Shown one piece after another: positions 38,761 through 52,992 of a DNA stretch of 64,000 nucleotides. The position numbers were made by a program, and so were the translations under genes. Under the pieces are notes generated by a model. That model was not told the DNA's origin, did not search any database, and saw only the letters and a list, made by a program, of their open reading frames with translations. Positions within the stretch are counted from its first letter, which is position 1, and every line of letters begins with the position of its first letter. The DNA comes from Apophysomyces variabilis (lineage: Eukaryota > Mucoromycota > Mucoromycetes > Mucorales > Mucoraceae). The DNA lies in NCBI GenBank assembly GCA_002749535.1, contig MZZL01000138.1:62001-126000 (forward strand). The letters run 5' to 3'.

Positions 38761-40455
38761 AATTCAACATCGCTCATCGTGGGCTTAAACTTCGTGTTTT
38801 CTCGTACAAACTGCCGAAATGTCTTTGAGGCGTCGATACGGAAGCTGTTCTCATTTTTGGCATATAAATCATAAGCAGCATATAAAGCTCTGTCGAATAT
38901 ATTTTCCTCCTCGAGGTGGGAGCAAAGTTTGTCAACATAAGGGAAGATTGATAATAATAACATCTCAAAAGGAGTGTCGATGTAGCATGACATATCCCTG
39001 TTGGGATTAAGTGCCATCGCTAATTGGGTCCCATCTGGAAGCAGGTATACTGGTTCCAGTTCTTCTTCAAAACAAAAGATGGCGAAGAATGGCGCGTTGC
39101 ATTGAATGGTTTAACTAGTAACAAAAGTATGTGTTAACAATTATATATTGATGGGTTTACGATATTCAAGTTTTATCCTGTTACCTGTGTTAGGATGTTT
39201 GGTGCTGTCTGAAGGATGCTTCCGAACGCGAGTAGAAGCCTTGTTTGTCTTTTCTGTTTTTGATGTTTTTGGTGTTTTTGTAATTTTTAGGGGCTTTACA
39301 TTAAGTTGCTGTGGCTCATCATGATCGCGTCCACGTTTTAAAGCGGCGTTCGGCTTTGACTCTCTTTTACCATACTATAGTGAAAATCCCTTTGCATAAC
39401 TGCGAAATGATGCTTCGCTGTATAATATATACATCAGAACGGCCCTAAGGTTAGGCACCAATCCTCTTTTTCTTCTGACAACGTGGTATAAATCGTTATG
39501 GTACGATTCAATACCATTGGTTGTTCTCGTTGGGTGATGGAGAGGCTTTGTTGCTCATTCCTGATTTTGACCGAAAGATCATGCTTTGCACGGCTTCAGG
39601 AAACTGCGACTTAATGTCGCCGCGCACAGATCGGTATACATTGATATCGTCCGTTAAAGAGAGCAGACAGCATAAAGTTTTAAATGTTTTCTTTTTCTCC
39701 TTTTCTACTAGATCATGCCGTTTAGCGACTTTATCGACGTTTCGCATGTAATGAGCGAAGCATCTTTTTCAGATACTTTAGCTCGTCATTTCTCTTTGTA
39801 AGCTTGGAATATGCCATACGGAATCCTTTGATCTGCGCGGTTGAAAAGTCCATGGCCATACCAGGGAAATCGTTCTTAAAATTGATGTCGAAGGTCGAGA
39901 AAAAGGAGGAAAAGCAGTTGTCGAAAGTGCGAGAGCGCGTGTTTTTTAATTACGGCAGCAAATATCAGAACGTGACGAGCAAGCTGTTTTGAGTAGATAA
40001 CGGAAGAGCAAAGGTGATAACCGTTAAAGACACTAAAGGTCACATCTGTAAGAACAGGATGTGCCTTGAAATCCACGAAATTACTGGCGTAAGGCAAATA
40101 CACAGCAATCTGCGTTCAGCAAAATATCCATCGAAATCCTGCTGGAGGCTGTAAAAATCTTCGATGGATGATTCTTGCGAACCTGCAACTCTATGCTTCT
40201 TCAATATCTTGCTACGAAGATACCGGGTTCGTTCTAAGTTCTGTAGGCTCTCATCAATGTCGTGGACAGGTGTGACGTATGCTCCCTGGTAGTTACCGAC
40301 AACGCAACCTTTGGGAGTGATATCCGGGCGGGACACAATCAGCTCCTCAAGCAGTTCTTGATCGGCCACACGGAGATGTTTTACTTCATATTCTTCGTGC
40401 GTATGAAGGTGTTCTCCGGTAGCGCTTCCAGGATACTTGTAGCACTCTTTCATCT
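38727..40455 (-). pseudogene. Decayed MULE-like (Mutator) transposase
   Basis: Several frames on the minus strand together read a MULE-type DDE transposase, broken by frameshifts and at least one stop. In order: KHLRVADQELLEELIVSRPD, SQESSIEDFYSLQQDFDGYF, then in another frame HPVLTDVTFSVFNGYHLCSS (first catalytic Asp), then NDFPGMAMDFSTAQ (second Asp), YRSVRGDIKSQFPEA, and TNGIESYHNDLYHVVRRKRG (catalytic Glu) followed by a stop and a Lys-rich segment. A final frame reads PVYLLPDGTQLAMALNPNRD and SCYIDTPFEMLLLSIFPYVD, which may be the element's C-terminal region. The parts are collinear, so this is one old insertion. Terminal inverted repeats were not recognised. Confidence 0.65.
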
Positions 40456-41534
40456 TGAGATTTGAAGTGGACTCTTGCTTTCATACCATATCTTGAATTC
40501 GAGATAAAGGGCTAATTACAAGAGCATCACCCTCAAGCGAATGAGGGCAGAGGGAAGCTTCGTGTTTATGGGAATGGCATTCGGATGAATGTAGAAAAGA
40601 ACGCGTACGTATTTTGTAGTACGAATGTCTTTTTTATAGGCGTGAAGTATTTCCTATTATAGCAGTTACTTCTAGCCGCTCCTTTTATGGAGGGTACCTG
40701 TTTTTATTTTTCGCTTTCTTACAGATTTATATTTTGCAGCACTTTGAAACATATTTTACGTCGATGAAAGAACTAAGATAGTGGATCCAGAGATTGTGTT
40801 ATCATATTTCCTTATTTATTCGACAGAAAAAATAAAAATCCTATGGTGCTAAAGGAATAACTCTATCATCTGAAAACGAGAGAGCGAGCGAAGAAAGAAA
40901 GAAAGGGGAGGGGGAGGGACAATCTCTGGATCCACAATCCTCGGATAATGGTATTAAGTGATCGGCCTACAGCCTCCACTAAAAGAACACATGGCTGACT
41001 ATTCGTCAATGTAATTCCGGTATGCACCGCGTTTATTCTTGCGAATTCGAACTTTAATTGCCCGTCGAAAATTTTGTTGCGAGTCGCTTGCAAGCACGCT
41101 TATAGAAGCATTGCTATTGCACATTCAATGAATTGTAACGGACTATAGCAAAAGTAATGGATGAAATAGTATATGAGGATGATCCATAACTTTCGATGCA
41201 AGGCGCGGTATTATACAGACAACTATCATGAACATGTCGATGGGCAAATCGTTCCTTATCTGACTTTGGCCTTGGGTAAGGTCAATGATAATCTGCTAAT
41301 TTTATGTGAAACCTGTCTTTGGTCGACTGTTAGTTTACACTGTCCTTTAGGATAAAAGTAGTCATTACAAAAAAAAAAAAAAGAAATGATTTAATGTGAG
41401 TACACCTGAGCGTTATCATCTTTTCTTCCTTGTTATTTCTTCTTTTACTGTTGAATTCATCATGGATGATTTTGCCTATTATATGCGTTCGCTTATCTGG
41501 TCTTTTTTCATGTTGTCTCTGACCGCCTTGACAG
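40456..41534. other. Element-rich island, unassigned stretch
   Basis: No supported gene. A 17-base inverted pair, GTGGATCCAGAGATTGT at 40781-40797 and its complement at 40919-40935, could form a hairpin with a loop of about 120 bases. A purine-rich run (40872-40918) lies inside that loop. Short minus-strand frames here match nothing. Confidence 0.4.
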
Positions 41535-44250
41535 GCAAAGACTACATTCAGATGAAAAAGAAAAAAAAGCCGCTGATATGGAATTACAGAAGCAGCTACA
41601 AGAGGAGGAAAGGTTAACAAAAGGTACTTAGACATCCTCATAAAAGAAAGTTAACTGACAGCAACCAATCTCAGCAAATCAGTCCCAGTGTAACTCTTGT
41701 GGACTCTGGGGGCATCAAAGCACGAAGTCGAAACTGTGTCCAATGAGAGAAGTCAAAGATTTGCAATGCAAATTGCTATATAGTGTATCACGCTTAAAGT
41801 ATGCCCAATAGCTGGTACTAAGCGGACGCGCCAGCCAGAAGTTCAGAGTGTGGCACTCAAAAAAGCAAAGAAAACGGGTCGAGCGAGTAAGCAAGCAAGT
41901 TCCAGTAATACGGCCTTTATAGCAAATCCATGTCCTGCATGTGGTTCCACTGAACACAGGAGTACTTGAGCGAAGAGTTGCCCGCGACACACTAAGTCGA
42001 CCGAGGAGATATTAGTATATCAACTCGGGAAAGGTTTCAAAACATTCACTCGAAAAGCTCCTCTACATTCCGTTGTCGTTGAAGCACATCGAGATCAGCT
42101 TCAAAGAAAAGTTCAAGAGCTTTCACAATATACGAGAGAGGTGATTGCAAGAACTCAACTGTTTGTCAACCAGTATATACTTGATCATCAAGTAATCCCA
42201 CCCATCTGTTTCACTCAAAATTTCTTCTATTCGGTCACGCAACTTGTGCTCAACTAGTCAATGACAACTAAAAACGAAAAAATGCCAACAGATTTTAGCA
42301 GCTCGTGGAGAGAATTTCGTGACAAGCACCCTCAGATGCAACAAGCGCCCAACACACAACTAAGATCATCTGATGTATTATCAGAAGCTTGTGTATTGCT
42401 GGCCACATGCTATTCAAACAATATAGTCGAAAATTTCGAAACTCGGATGCGTTCATTTGTTGAACATAAGCTGTCAGTAGCGTTTCCGGTATGTATCGTG
42501 TTTTGCTATATCTAAACTAAGTTTCATCGTATATAGAGTATGGAGAAGACTGATATACAAAATATTGCGTCGGAATATGCCTTCGAACGCATCGCTGGTG
42601 GATCCCCTCAATGGCCTAATCTGATTGAACCGGATTTGCCTTTAGTGGCTATTGTCGATAAGATTTGTGATGATTTAGAGGCACTGACGCCTAAGCCTGC
42701 AACGCAGCAAGCCATATCGGCATCGCCTGGTGCATATATTCCAACGTTAAAATACATCCTGTCTTCCTATGAAGAAGAGCATGAGATTGTTGCTGTTTCC
42801 GAAAAAAGTTCTAGTGATACAACTCTGCCTCGTCTTTTCTCAGTTTCACCAAAACCAAGTTGCAAGTGGCGTTTGGTTTCAATAAACGCCAAACTTTTGG
42901 CAAGTCTGTTATCCATTCGAGAACCCACACAGCCGAGCGAATACCCACGAGTATATTTTGAAGCGCTTGATCTTGCTCGTTTCGGATTTAATAAGTATGG
43001 GAAATAGCGATAGTTACCTTTAATTTCAAACACTCACTCTGTGTTAATATATACGTACAGCTTGGGAGATTTTACCGGGAATGGAAATCATCGTTTCGCA
43101 TCGTTTCGCATGCAGAATTCTTTCTGATGGATTTGCAGTAAATCTAGTTTTCGCAAGAAAACAAAAGGAAAGGGTGCCGGCAACGGAAATTGACCTCGAG
43201 GACTTTACCATTGATGAAGTCGAGCAGTGGTTTGAACCGTGGGTCGTGGATCCGGGGTTGAATCAAATATACACAGCTGCAGACGGTAGTGGCTCACAGA
43301 GGCATCAACTACGCCGTGTGTCGACAAAAGAGTATTATGCCATGACTGGCTCTACGCGGAGAGCGAAGCAACTCGAAAAACAGAAGGATGCGGCGGGTAT
43401 CACTCGTATCGAGACAGGTTTAGAGAGTTGTAAAACAGCATCATCAGTTCGTGGAGTGCTTCGCCCAGAATTTTCCAGTATTGACAGGTTTTTTACGGGC
43501 CCGGCATGGCTGAGAAGCGTTTCCACAATTACCAAGGAGTACAACGTGCTCGTGAAGAGCTCGTTAATGTGTTAGTCAACGGTGGAAAAAAGTACTGCAA
43601 GCAGCGGCGAAGAAAGACTCGAAAGAATAGACGAAAGAGGAAGAGAAAGACTCTGAAACGGCGATAACAAAAGAAGCTGAAATGGCGATCAGGGTCAGAG
43701 ACTAAGTGCAAAGTACTAATATTAACGAAATCTTCTAACCTAGGCCACAAGAATCTGGAATCAGACCAACGCAAAATAAACCGCACCCAAGCACAAAGAA
43801 ATGGCATCCAAAGGCATTTCAAGCAAGCAAAAAAATACCATTAATTGTATGCGGATCAGCAATGTTTGGTACGAGTGGACATGCGTCAAGAAAGGGCAAG
43901 CGTGCTGCGTTAGTCAACACCTGTTGGAAAAATGCTAAAGAGAAGAGAAAGGAGAGGGGAATTGATTGCAACAACAGTCGATGAAGTTTACACGTCTCAG
44001 GTTTGTTGTCTTTTGCTTCGTATGTACCCTCATGGTTTATCTATAGGTGTGCAACAGCTGCCTTCAGAGAGGGTTGGAGAAAGTCACCACATCCGATTCT
44101 GTGTCCCACCATGGTGTAGTAGTTTGCAAACTCTACCGTACACTATGGCAACGGGACATTAATCCGGCAAAAAACATGTTCTATATTACAAACTCGGTTT
44201 GCCGCGGACAAAGTCGCCCCATAGAATTCTGCCGTCCGGCTAAAAACGAT
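41535..44250 (+). pseudogene. Degraded TnpB/Fanzor-like gene with N-terminal zinc knuckles
   Basis: Collinear fragments on the plus strand read a second TnpB/Fanzor-like protein of another subfamily. A Glu/Lys-rich coil (DEKEKKAADMELQKQLQEEE) is followed by two zinc-knuckle-like motifs (CNSCGLWGHQSTKSKLCP near 41690 and CPACGSTEHR near 41930), a helical middle (42261-43010), then VSHRFACRILSDGFAVNLVF. The RuvC first Asp is in WVVDPGLNQIYTAADG, with RRVSTKEYYAMTGSTRR after it. Further on come GPGMAEKRFHNYQGVQRARE, IPLIVCGSAMFGTSG, TTVDEVYTSQVCNSC (Glu plus zinc finger) and TLWQRDINPAKNM (last Asp). It is broken: in-frame stops at 41809-41811, 41967-41969 and 42255-42257, frame changes near 43070 and 43490 and again around 43660-43830, and the last zinc Cys appears replaced (VCKLYRTLW). 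Introns with good sites survive (42489-42537, 44001-44046). Confidence 0.75.
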
Positions 44251-45038
44251 ATCCCACTACGAATGTGGTTTCCTCGTAACGAGGATTTAGATTTATACGT
44301 CTCGAACGGTAAATTCAATAATTTAAATTCACATTTTTCTAACGACTGGTCTTTTCACCTTGCCCAACCTTTTCTTGTGCATATCATCTGGGTAAGTAAG
44401 AAATTATTATCCTGGGGAAGCAATGTTCTCACAAGCCCTTTATCTATATCATTTCCAGTTGACGCAAACTATTTCTCTAAACAACGCAAATTGTTATGCA
44501 ATAAACAGTATAATATTGGTGGGGGCTTCGGCCCCTGCCGGTGCAGTTAAACGCCACGATTCCCAATGCAAGAATCACTGGTTCGGTTCGTTCCGCCGCA
44601 AGAGTTTTTACAGCAGTCTCAACGTCGCTCTCTGCCGTGTTATGCAAAATCAGCTATTCCCGTGGTCGCTTCCCTACCTGTGTCTCAAATCAAATCCACC
44701 TCTGGCTAAATTTGTTCTATCATTGTGGTCTGTCGTCGTAGTTAGCATGCTTTTCTCTTGTCTGTACATTCACCCTGCAATTGAGCTGTCTCGAGCAAAT
44801 ATGTCTGGCATAGACGCTGTGCTCAAATAGAGACGTTAAATAAAACCAACAAACTTTCAACGTATAATATTGGTCGCGCAAAAAGTTCTAATGAAGTAGT
44901 GGGAAGTCACATGCGATTGGATAACAAATAGAACGTCACTTCTTTTTTCGTGTCCTCGATCTCAGTTCGTTTCAGCGGGAAAAAAGGCTTTCGAGTTTCC
45001 TTTTCTTTCCTTTCCCTTTTGTAACAGTAGATCGGAGC
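44251..45038. other. Region between Fanzor-like pseudogene and DED1-like gene; possible orphan exon pair
   Basis: From about 44262 an open stretch reads MWFPRNEDLDLYVSNGKF... and splices plausibly (GTAAGT at 44391, TTTCCAG at 44459) into a frame that runs to a stop at 44828-44830 and ends with a hydrophobic segment. No family is recognised and part may be the 3' end or guide-RNA zone of the broken element. The last 200 bases before 45039 are the helicase promoter and CT-rich leader. Confidence 0.3.
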
Positions 45039-48595
<3,557 letters not shown>

Positions 48596-49643
48596 TCATT
48601 CGGATCAAATTAAAAAGAGTATAATAGCATTAACTAGTGTAGCAAACATTGTGGAAAAAATATATACAAAAGTTGTCGTACCTAAAAAGTATCCTTATAT
48701 GCCTTGCATTAACCAACAGTTAGGTTGTCTAGTAAACTGCGTGTCACTGCTTTTGGTAAATGGCCTCAATCTTTTTCCAAGCAAGAATCAACTGTGAAGT
48801 GCCGTTCATCCAATGCAAGAAATATGCATAATACGTTAAATCTGCACATAACCCAGCATCGCCAGGCAAGTTCTCGCACCTCGTCTATGTCAAGAGACTC
48901 CATTTTTTACCTTAATCGGTATGGTCGTTTTCCGGTAGCCCAATTCAAGTAACATGCCAACCCAAAGCGGCAAATTCTGTATCTATCGAACCTAGCGTAT
49001 ATTCAAAAGCTCAAATCCTGTATATTTGATTGCAATAGCAGAATGTGAATTAATTTCGCTTGACTCTGGATTCTTCTCCGGAACACTCGGTATTTTGGAG
49101 TAATACACGTTGTCTATCCATGCATTACCACTCTTTCACTCTTTATTAACCCTAATTCATTGGATATGAATAATATAAACCTGTCTTATTGTCCAACATA
49201 GAGAATTTTTCAGGCGGTGCAAACTTGAATGCAAAAACCTGTGTTTTTTTAGAAGAGGTTGCGAAAAAATAGTACAGAAATTAGAACGACAAACCAAACA
49301 CGCTACATTTTGTTTTTAAGATGGATGAAGAATGGCATGTACAAGGATAAAAAGATCGAAAGTGAAAACAAAAAAAAAAGAAAAGAAAACAGAACAGGAA
49401 CGAGAAGAAAAGAGCAAGTGTTCTTATGTTCATATGGCAGGGAGATTTAATGTATGTGAGACTGAGTGCGCGTGTGTGTGAGTGTGAGTGTGAGTGTGAG
49501 TGTGTGAGTGTGAGTGTGTGAGTGTGTGGGTGTATAGAGAAAGAGACACAGAGAGAGAGAGAGTATGTGTTTGTGTGTGCCTCGAAAGTGCGTGGAAAAC
49601 GATGAAAGGATAAGCGTAGGGTACAAAAGAGAATAACAGTTCG
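48596..49643. other. Convergent intergenic region between helicase and capping enzyme
   Basis: About 1 kb between two facing stops, AT-rich, with no coding signal. It includes the microsatellite listed separately. Confidence 0.45.
49471..49563. repeat. GT/GA microsatellite
   Basis: A run of GTGTGAGTGTGAGT-type units (49471-49530) passes into AGAGAGAGAG (49536-49563). It lies in the 3' intergenic region after the capping-enzyme stop. Confidence 0.9.
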
Positions 49644-52600
49644 TCAGTTCAAAATGAAGTCCAACATTGCCTTGTTGCTACGTTTGTTTTTCGAGCTTGA
49701 ACTGTCTGTACGCTGCTCATCAACCGGATGCACAAATGGACGCCTTTCTCGCTGGTGATTTCCTTCTGCTGACGACGGCTGATGATGGTATTGAGGGTTA
49801 TCGTACATATACTGGTGTTGTTGCGCGTGCTGTGGGTACGGGTATGGATAGCCAGACGGTAAGCTCACCGACGTGGGTACTTTCCAAGAGACGCCTTGCT
49901 CCCTGGATGGCGCTGATATCATCGGGGAATGGTGCTCAGGTGCCATATGTGTGGGAGATATATGTTGCACCTGTTGACCCGTACCTACTGTTGCAGTTTG
50001 AGGCTGCCATGCGGGAGGTGGTGCTGGTGCTGATGCTGGTGGGGGCTGTGCTTTTGAGCCATAATAGGATTCAGTATGAGAAGAATAGGAAGAGGCTGAA
50101 GTAGCTAGAAACTGTGATCCGTCCGCATGAAAATTGATAAATTGCCGAGCGCCTTGTCGTCCATACTCTCGTTTATCTGGCCCAAGAATAGTTTCGAAAT
50201 TGCATGGTTGTTGCAATTGTTCATTATTCTGCCTTGAAGAAGGCGTAGAGCTTAATGGTTCGACTGATGTAGTAAGTAAACTATGAATATTACTAGTAGA
50301 GCTTTGGCGCATTTTTATCGTTGCGTCGGGTATGGACTTGGAGCGATGACCAGGACGCGTACCATTTTCCTCGGTATATTTGGTGTGTGCGTAATGAGCA
50401 TGAGGTGCATGGCCGATATTTGCAAGCTGCTTTGAAGGACTCCGAGCTGGACCTGGAGCTGGAGCTGGAAGCGGAGAAGGTGGATGGGTACTCTGAACAC
50501 GTTCTGGCGCATTTCTATCTGGCCTTCTTATTTTTGATTCTAGCTCTGGTAAAGACTGGGCATTTTCCTGTACAGCGACAGTAGATTGTGCGATTATGGG
50601 ACTATTCCTTTCTTGCCTACTACCGGGGTGATCCGTAGTTTGCCCTCCCTCCGATTGCTTATGTTCCGCAGCTGATTTCGTCTCTTGCTGGCTCGGAACG
50701 TTGTCCGTCTCCGTAGATGTCAGATCAGGAGAAGATTTACCACATATATTCTTTGATACTATTTCTGCTGAAATACGATGGCTCTCCGGTTCGCGCAGGT
50801 CATTTGAGATGTCAACTTCCATTTTTTCCGCTTCTTCATGTTTGATAATTTGTTGCGTACTTTCTCTCACGTTAGGTTCAACCTGGTCTTCTTTATGTGA
50901 CTTACGCCGCTTTCTCTCGCTTGGGCCTTCTACGACGGTAACTTCCCTTTTATTTGTAGGCTCTTTCTCGCTAATTGGCGCCAAATTCTCTTGTCCTGCG
51001 TTTAAGGATTTGCTGTCTACACTTGATGGACGTAAATCAGCTTCCGACTTGCGTCTTTGCGTCATTGATCCCATATCCATCGAATTATGTCGAGAGGCAG
51101 ACATACTTTCCGACTCGTATCGGAAATAACCAGCTGAACTAGCGGCGGATGGCGAAGGAAAAACAGGACTAGCAGATGTTGGAGTAACTAGCGAGGTTGA
51201 ATTATATGTTGAACTCGTGGAGAGTGATAGGACATCAGGGGCTTTGCTTGATATGTGCGGCATGGATAAACGCTTCTCGCGCGCTTTCCAGGCTGCACGA
51301 ACGTCATCCATATGCTGAAGTAACTGCTCCTTCGTAACACCATCCCGTATACTAGCCATAATCTTATTGACAACATTTTCATCGTTGGCTGTGTCTTTAT
51401 CTTCTCGAAAACGCACAAATCTAGTCAACATTAGTATTAATTGCAAGGGACTCATTTAAGACCGCTATTACCTCCAGCCTCCTTTCCGAGTAATAGGAGC
51501 ATAACCTTGCTCGACTATAGTGACATCCAAATCTTCGTCATATCTGAGTTTTACGGATTAGCACGAGGCTCTCTTGTTATAAGTAAAGTGCGATATACCT
51601 GAATTCACCGATTCGTTTGTCAGGTGGTTGATTTCGCCATCTTGATAATACAGTAAATTAGTCAATCTGATACTCTCCAATTCCCTACTGAACTTACTCT
51701 TGAGCTAAACCAGTTTCTGGCTGAAAATGGTCAAAGAATTTGTAAGTAACGCCATGCGATAATACTTCAAGCGAGTATATCAGTTTATGCTCTTTGCTAA
51801 ACTTTGCTGCTATCCGGAAATCAACTGTATTCAGCTCTGGAGGTTTCCACTTTAATCTAAACGCAAATTTGGTCAGGATTTCGATTAAACTACTGCACTC
51901 ACAATTTCTCGCAGATTCCTGGGACATAAGGACACTTTACGGGCGTAAAGATCACCCCGTCACTCTTGTGTTTTAACCTTGCCATTTGATCAAATACAAG
52001 CTGTACCCCATAACCTCGTTCCATCTTCTTCAACTCAATCCTAGCGACCATTCCTTAGTGCTTTATCTTACTAAATGCAGAGTCACATACTGGAAAGGCG
52101 GGCTTTTGCTTGGATCGGTGATTTGTCGTTGGCTGGCGTTAAATGGAGAGAGCACATCTTGCTGAAGCTTCTGTGATACCAAAATTAACAATGCCATCTC
52201 TAGACTTATTCAGCCACATACCCCTAATCTTGTATTGAAAGATCGGTGTATAACGGATACGCCGTTAATAGCCATCAGATCGAATGCTAGAAAACGCCAC
52301 GTTTTCTACACTGTACTTAGTCTACAATGCGTCCTACCACGTGCTCACTACCTTTTGATTATCCTCTATATCCATCACTAACTCTCCGTCCATCAAAGTA
52401 TCCTTTAAGTATTCCTTATCTCGGCTTCGCATGGGAAACAATAGATTGGGGATGTAATACCACGTCCGGGTGCGGTCAAACTTATTAGCAGAATAAGCCA
52501 AAAGCCAAATAAACCGAAACATATATTATCGCTTACCATAAAAGTCGCCGGCCCTTTAGGAGAATGAACAAAATATAATAAATAGCGGATGCCATCTGTT

Positions 52601-52992
52601 TTCTCACAAACGTAGTAATCTTCCTTCTGCAATACCATTAAATGTTTCGACTCAAAGCTAACGGGCTGCGATCCAGGAAAACTATTATTGATTTTCTGTT
52701 AGTGTTCTTTGTTCCTTCATACTAGGTATGCTTACCCATCGTGCTCTGTGTGTAAAAGCTCCTTTACTTTTTCCTGTAGAGTTCTCGAGTAAACTGGATC
52801 CACGCGTTTCCCGATGCTTTCCGGAATTGATGCATGTTCGCCGTGATGCGAGACAGTCGGGGTTGGCGGTTGTTGCACTTGAGGAGGATATTGACTTGCG
52901 GCCATGGATGTGTACGAGCCGGTATGAACAGTTATTCCCGTCGATGACGTAAAATTTTCGTAGAGTGGAGAGGTGTCGATCGAGGTGGACAA
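49644..52992 (-). CDS. CEG1: mRNA guanylyltransferase (capping enzyme) with long disordered C-terminal tail
   Basis: Ten exons (52992-52736, 52681-52537, 52480-52352, 52305-52222, 52170-52091, 52040-51903, 51856-51698, 51640-51599, 51543-51472, 51420-49644) sum to 960 residues in phase. The nucleotidyltransferase motif I is VCEKTDGIR with the GMP-accepting Lys near 113. Other motifs follow: RTRTWYYIPNLLFP, LMDGELVMDIEDNQK, RFLAFDLMAINGVSV, SDGVIFTPVKCPYVPG, LLKWKPPELNTVDF and the OB-fold end GGWRFVRFREDKDTAND. It transfers GMP to the 5' end of nascent Pol II transcripts. Fungal enzymes normally stop soon after the OB fold (about 400-460 residues). Here the last exon adds about 530 Ser/Pro/Gln-rich residues with no recognised domain, ending NKRSNKAMLDFILN. 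The two possible acceptors near 52040 were resolved by motif continuity (PPFQ-IELKKMERGYG). Confidence 0.92.
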
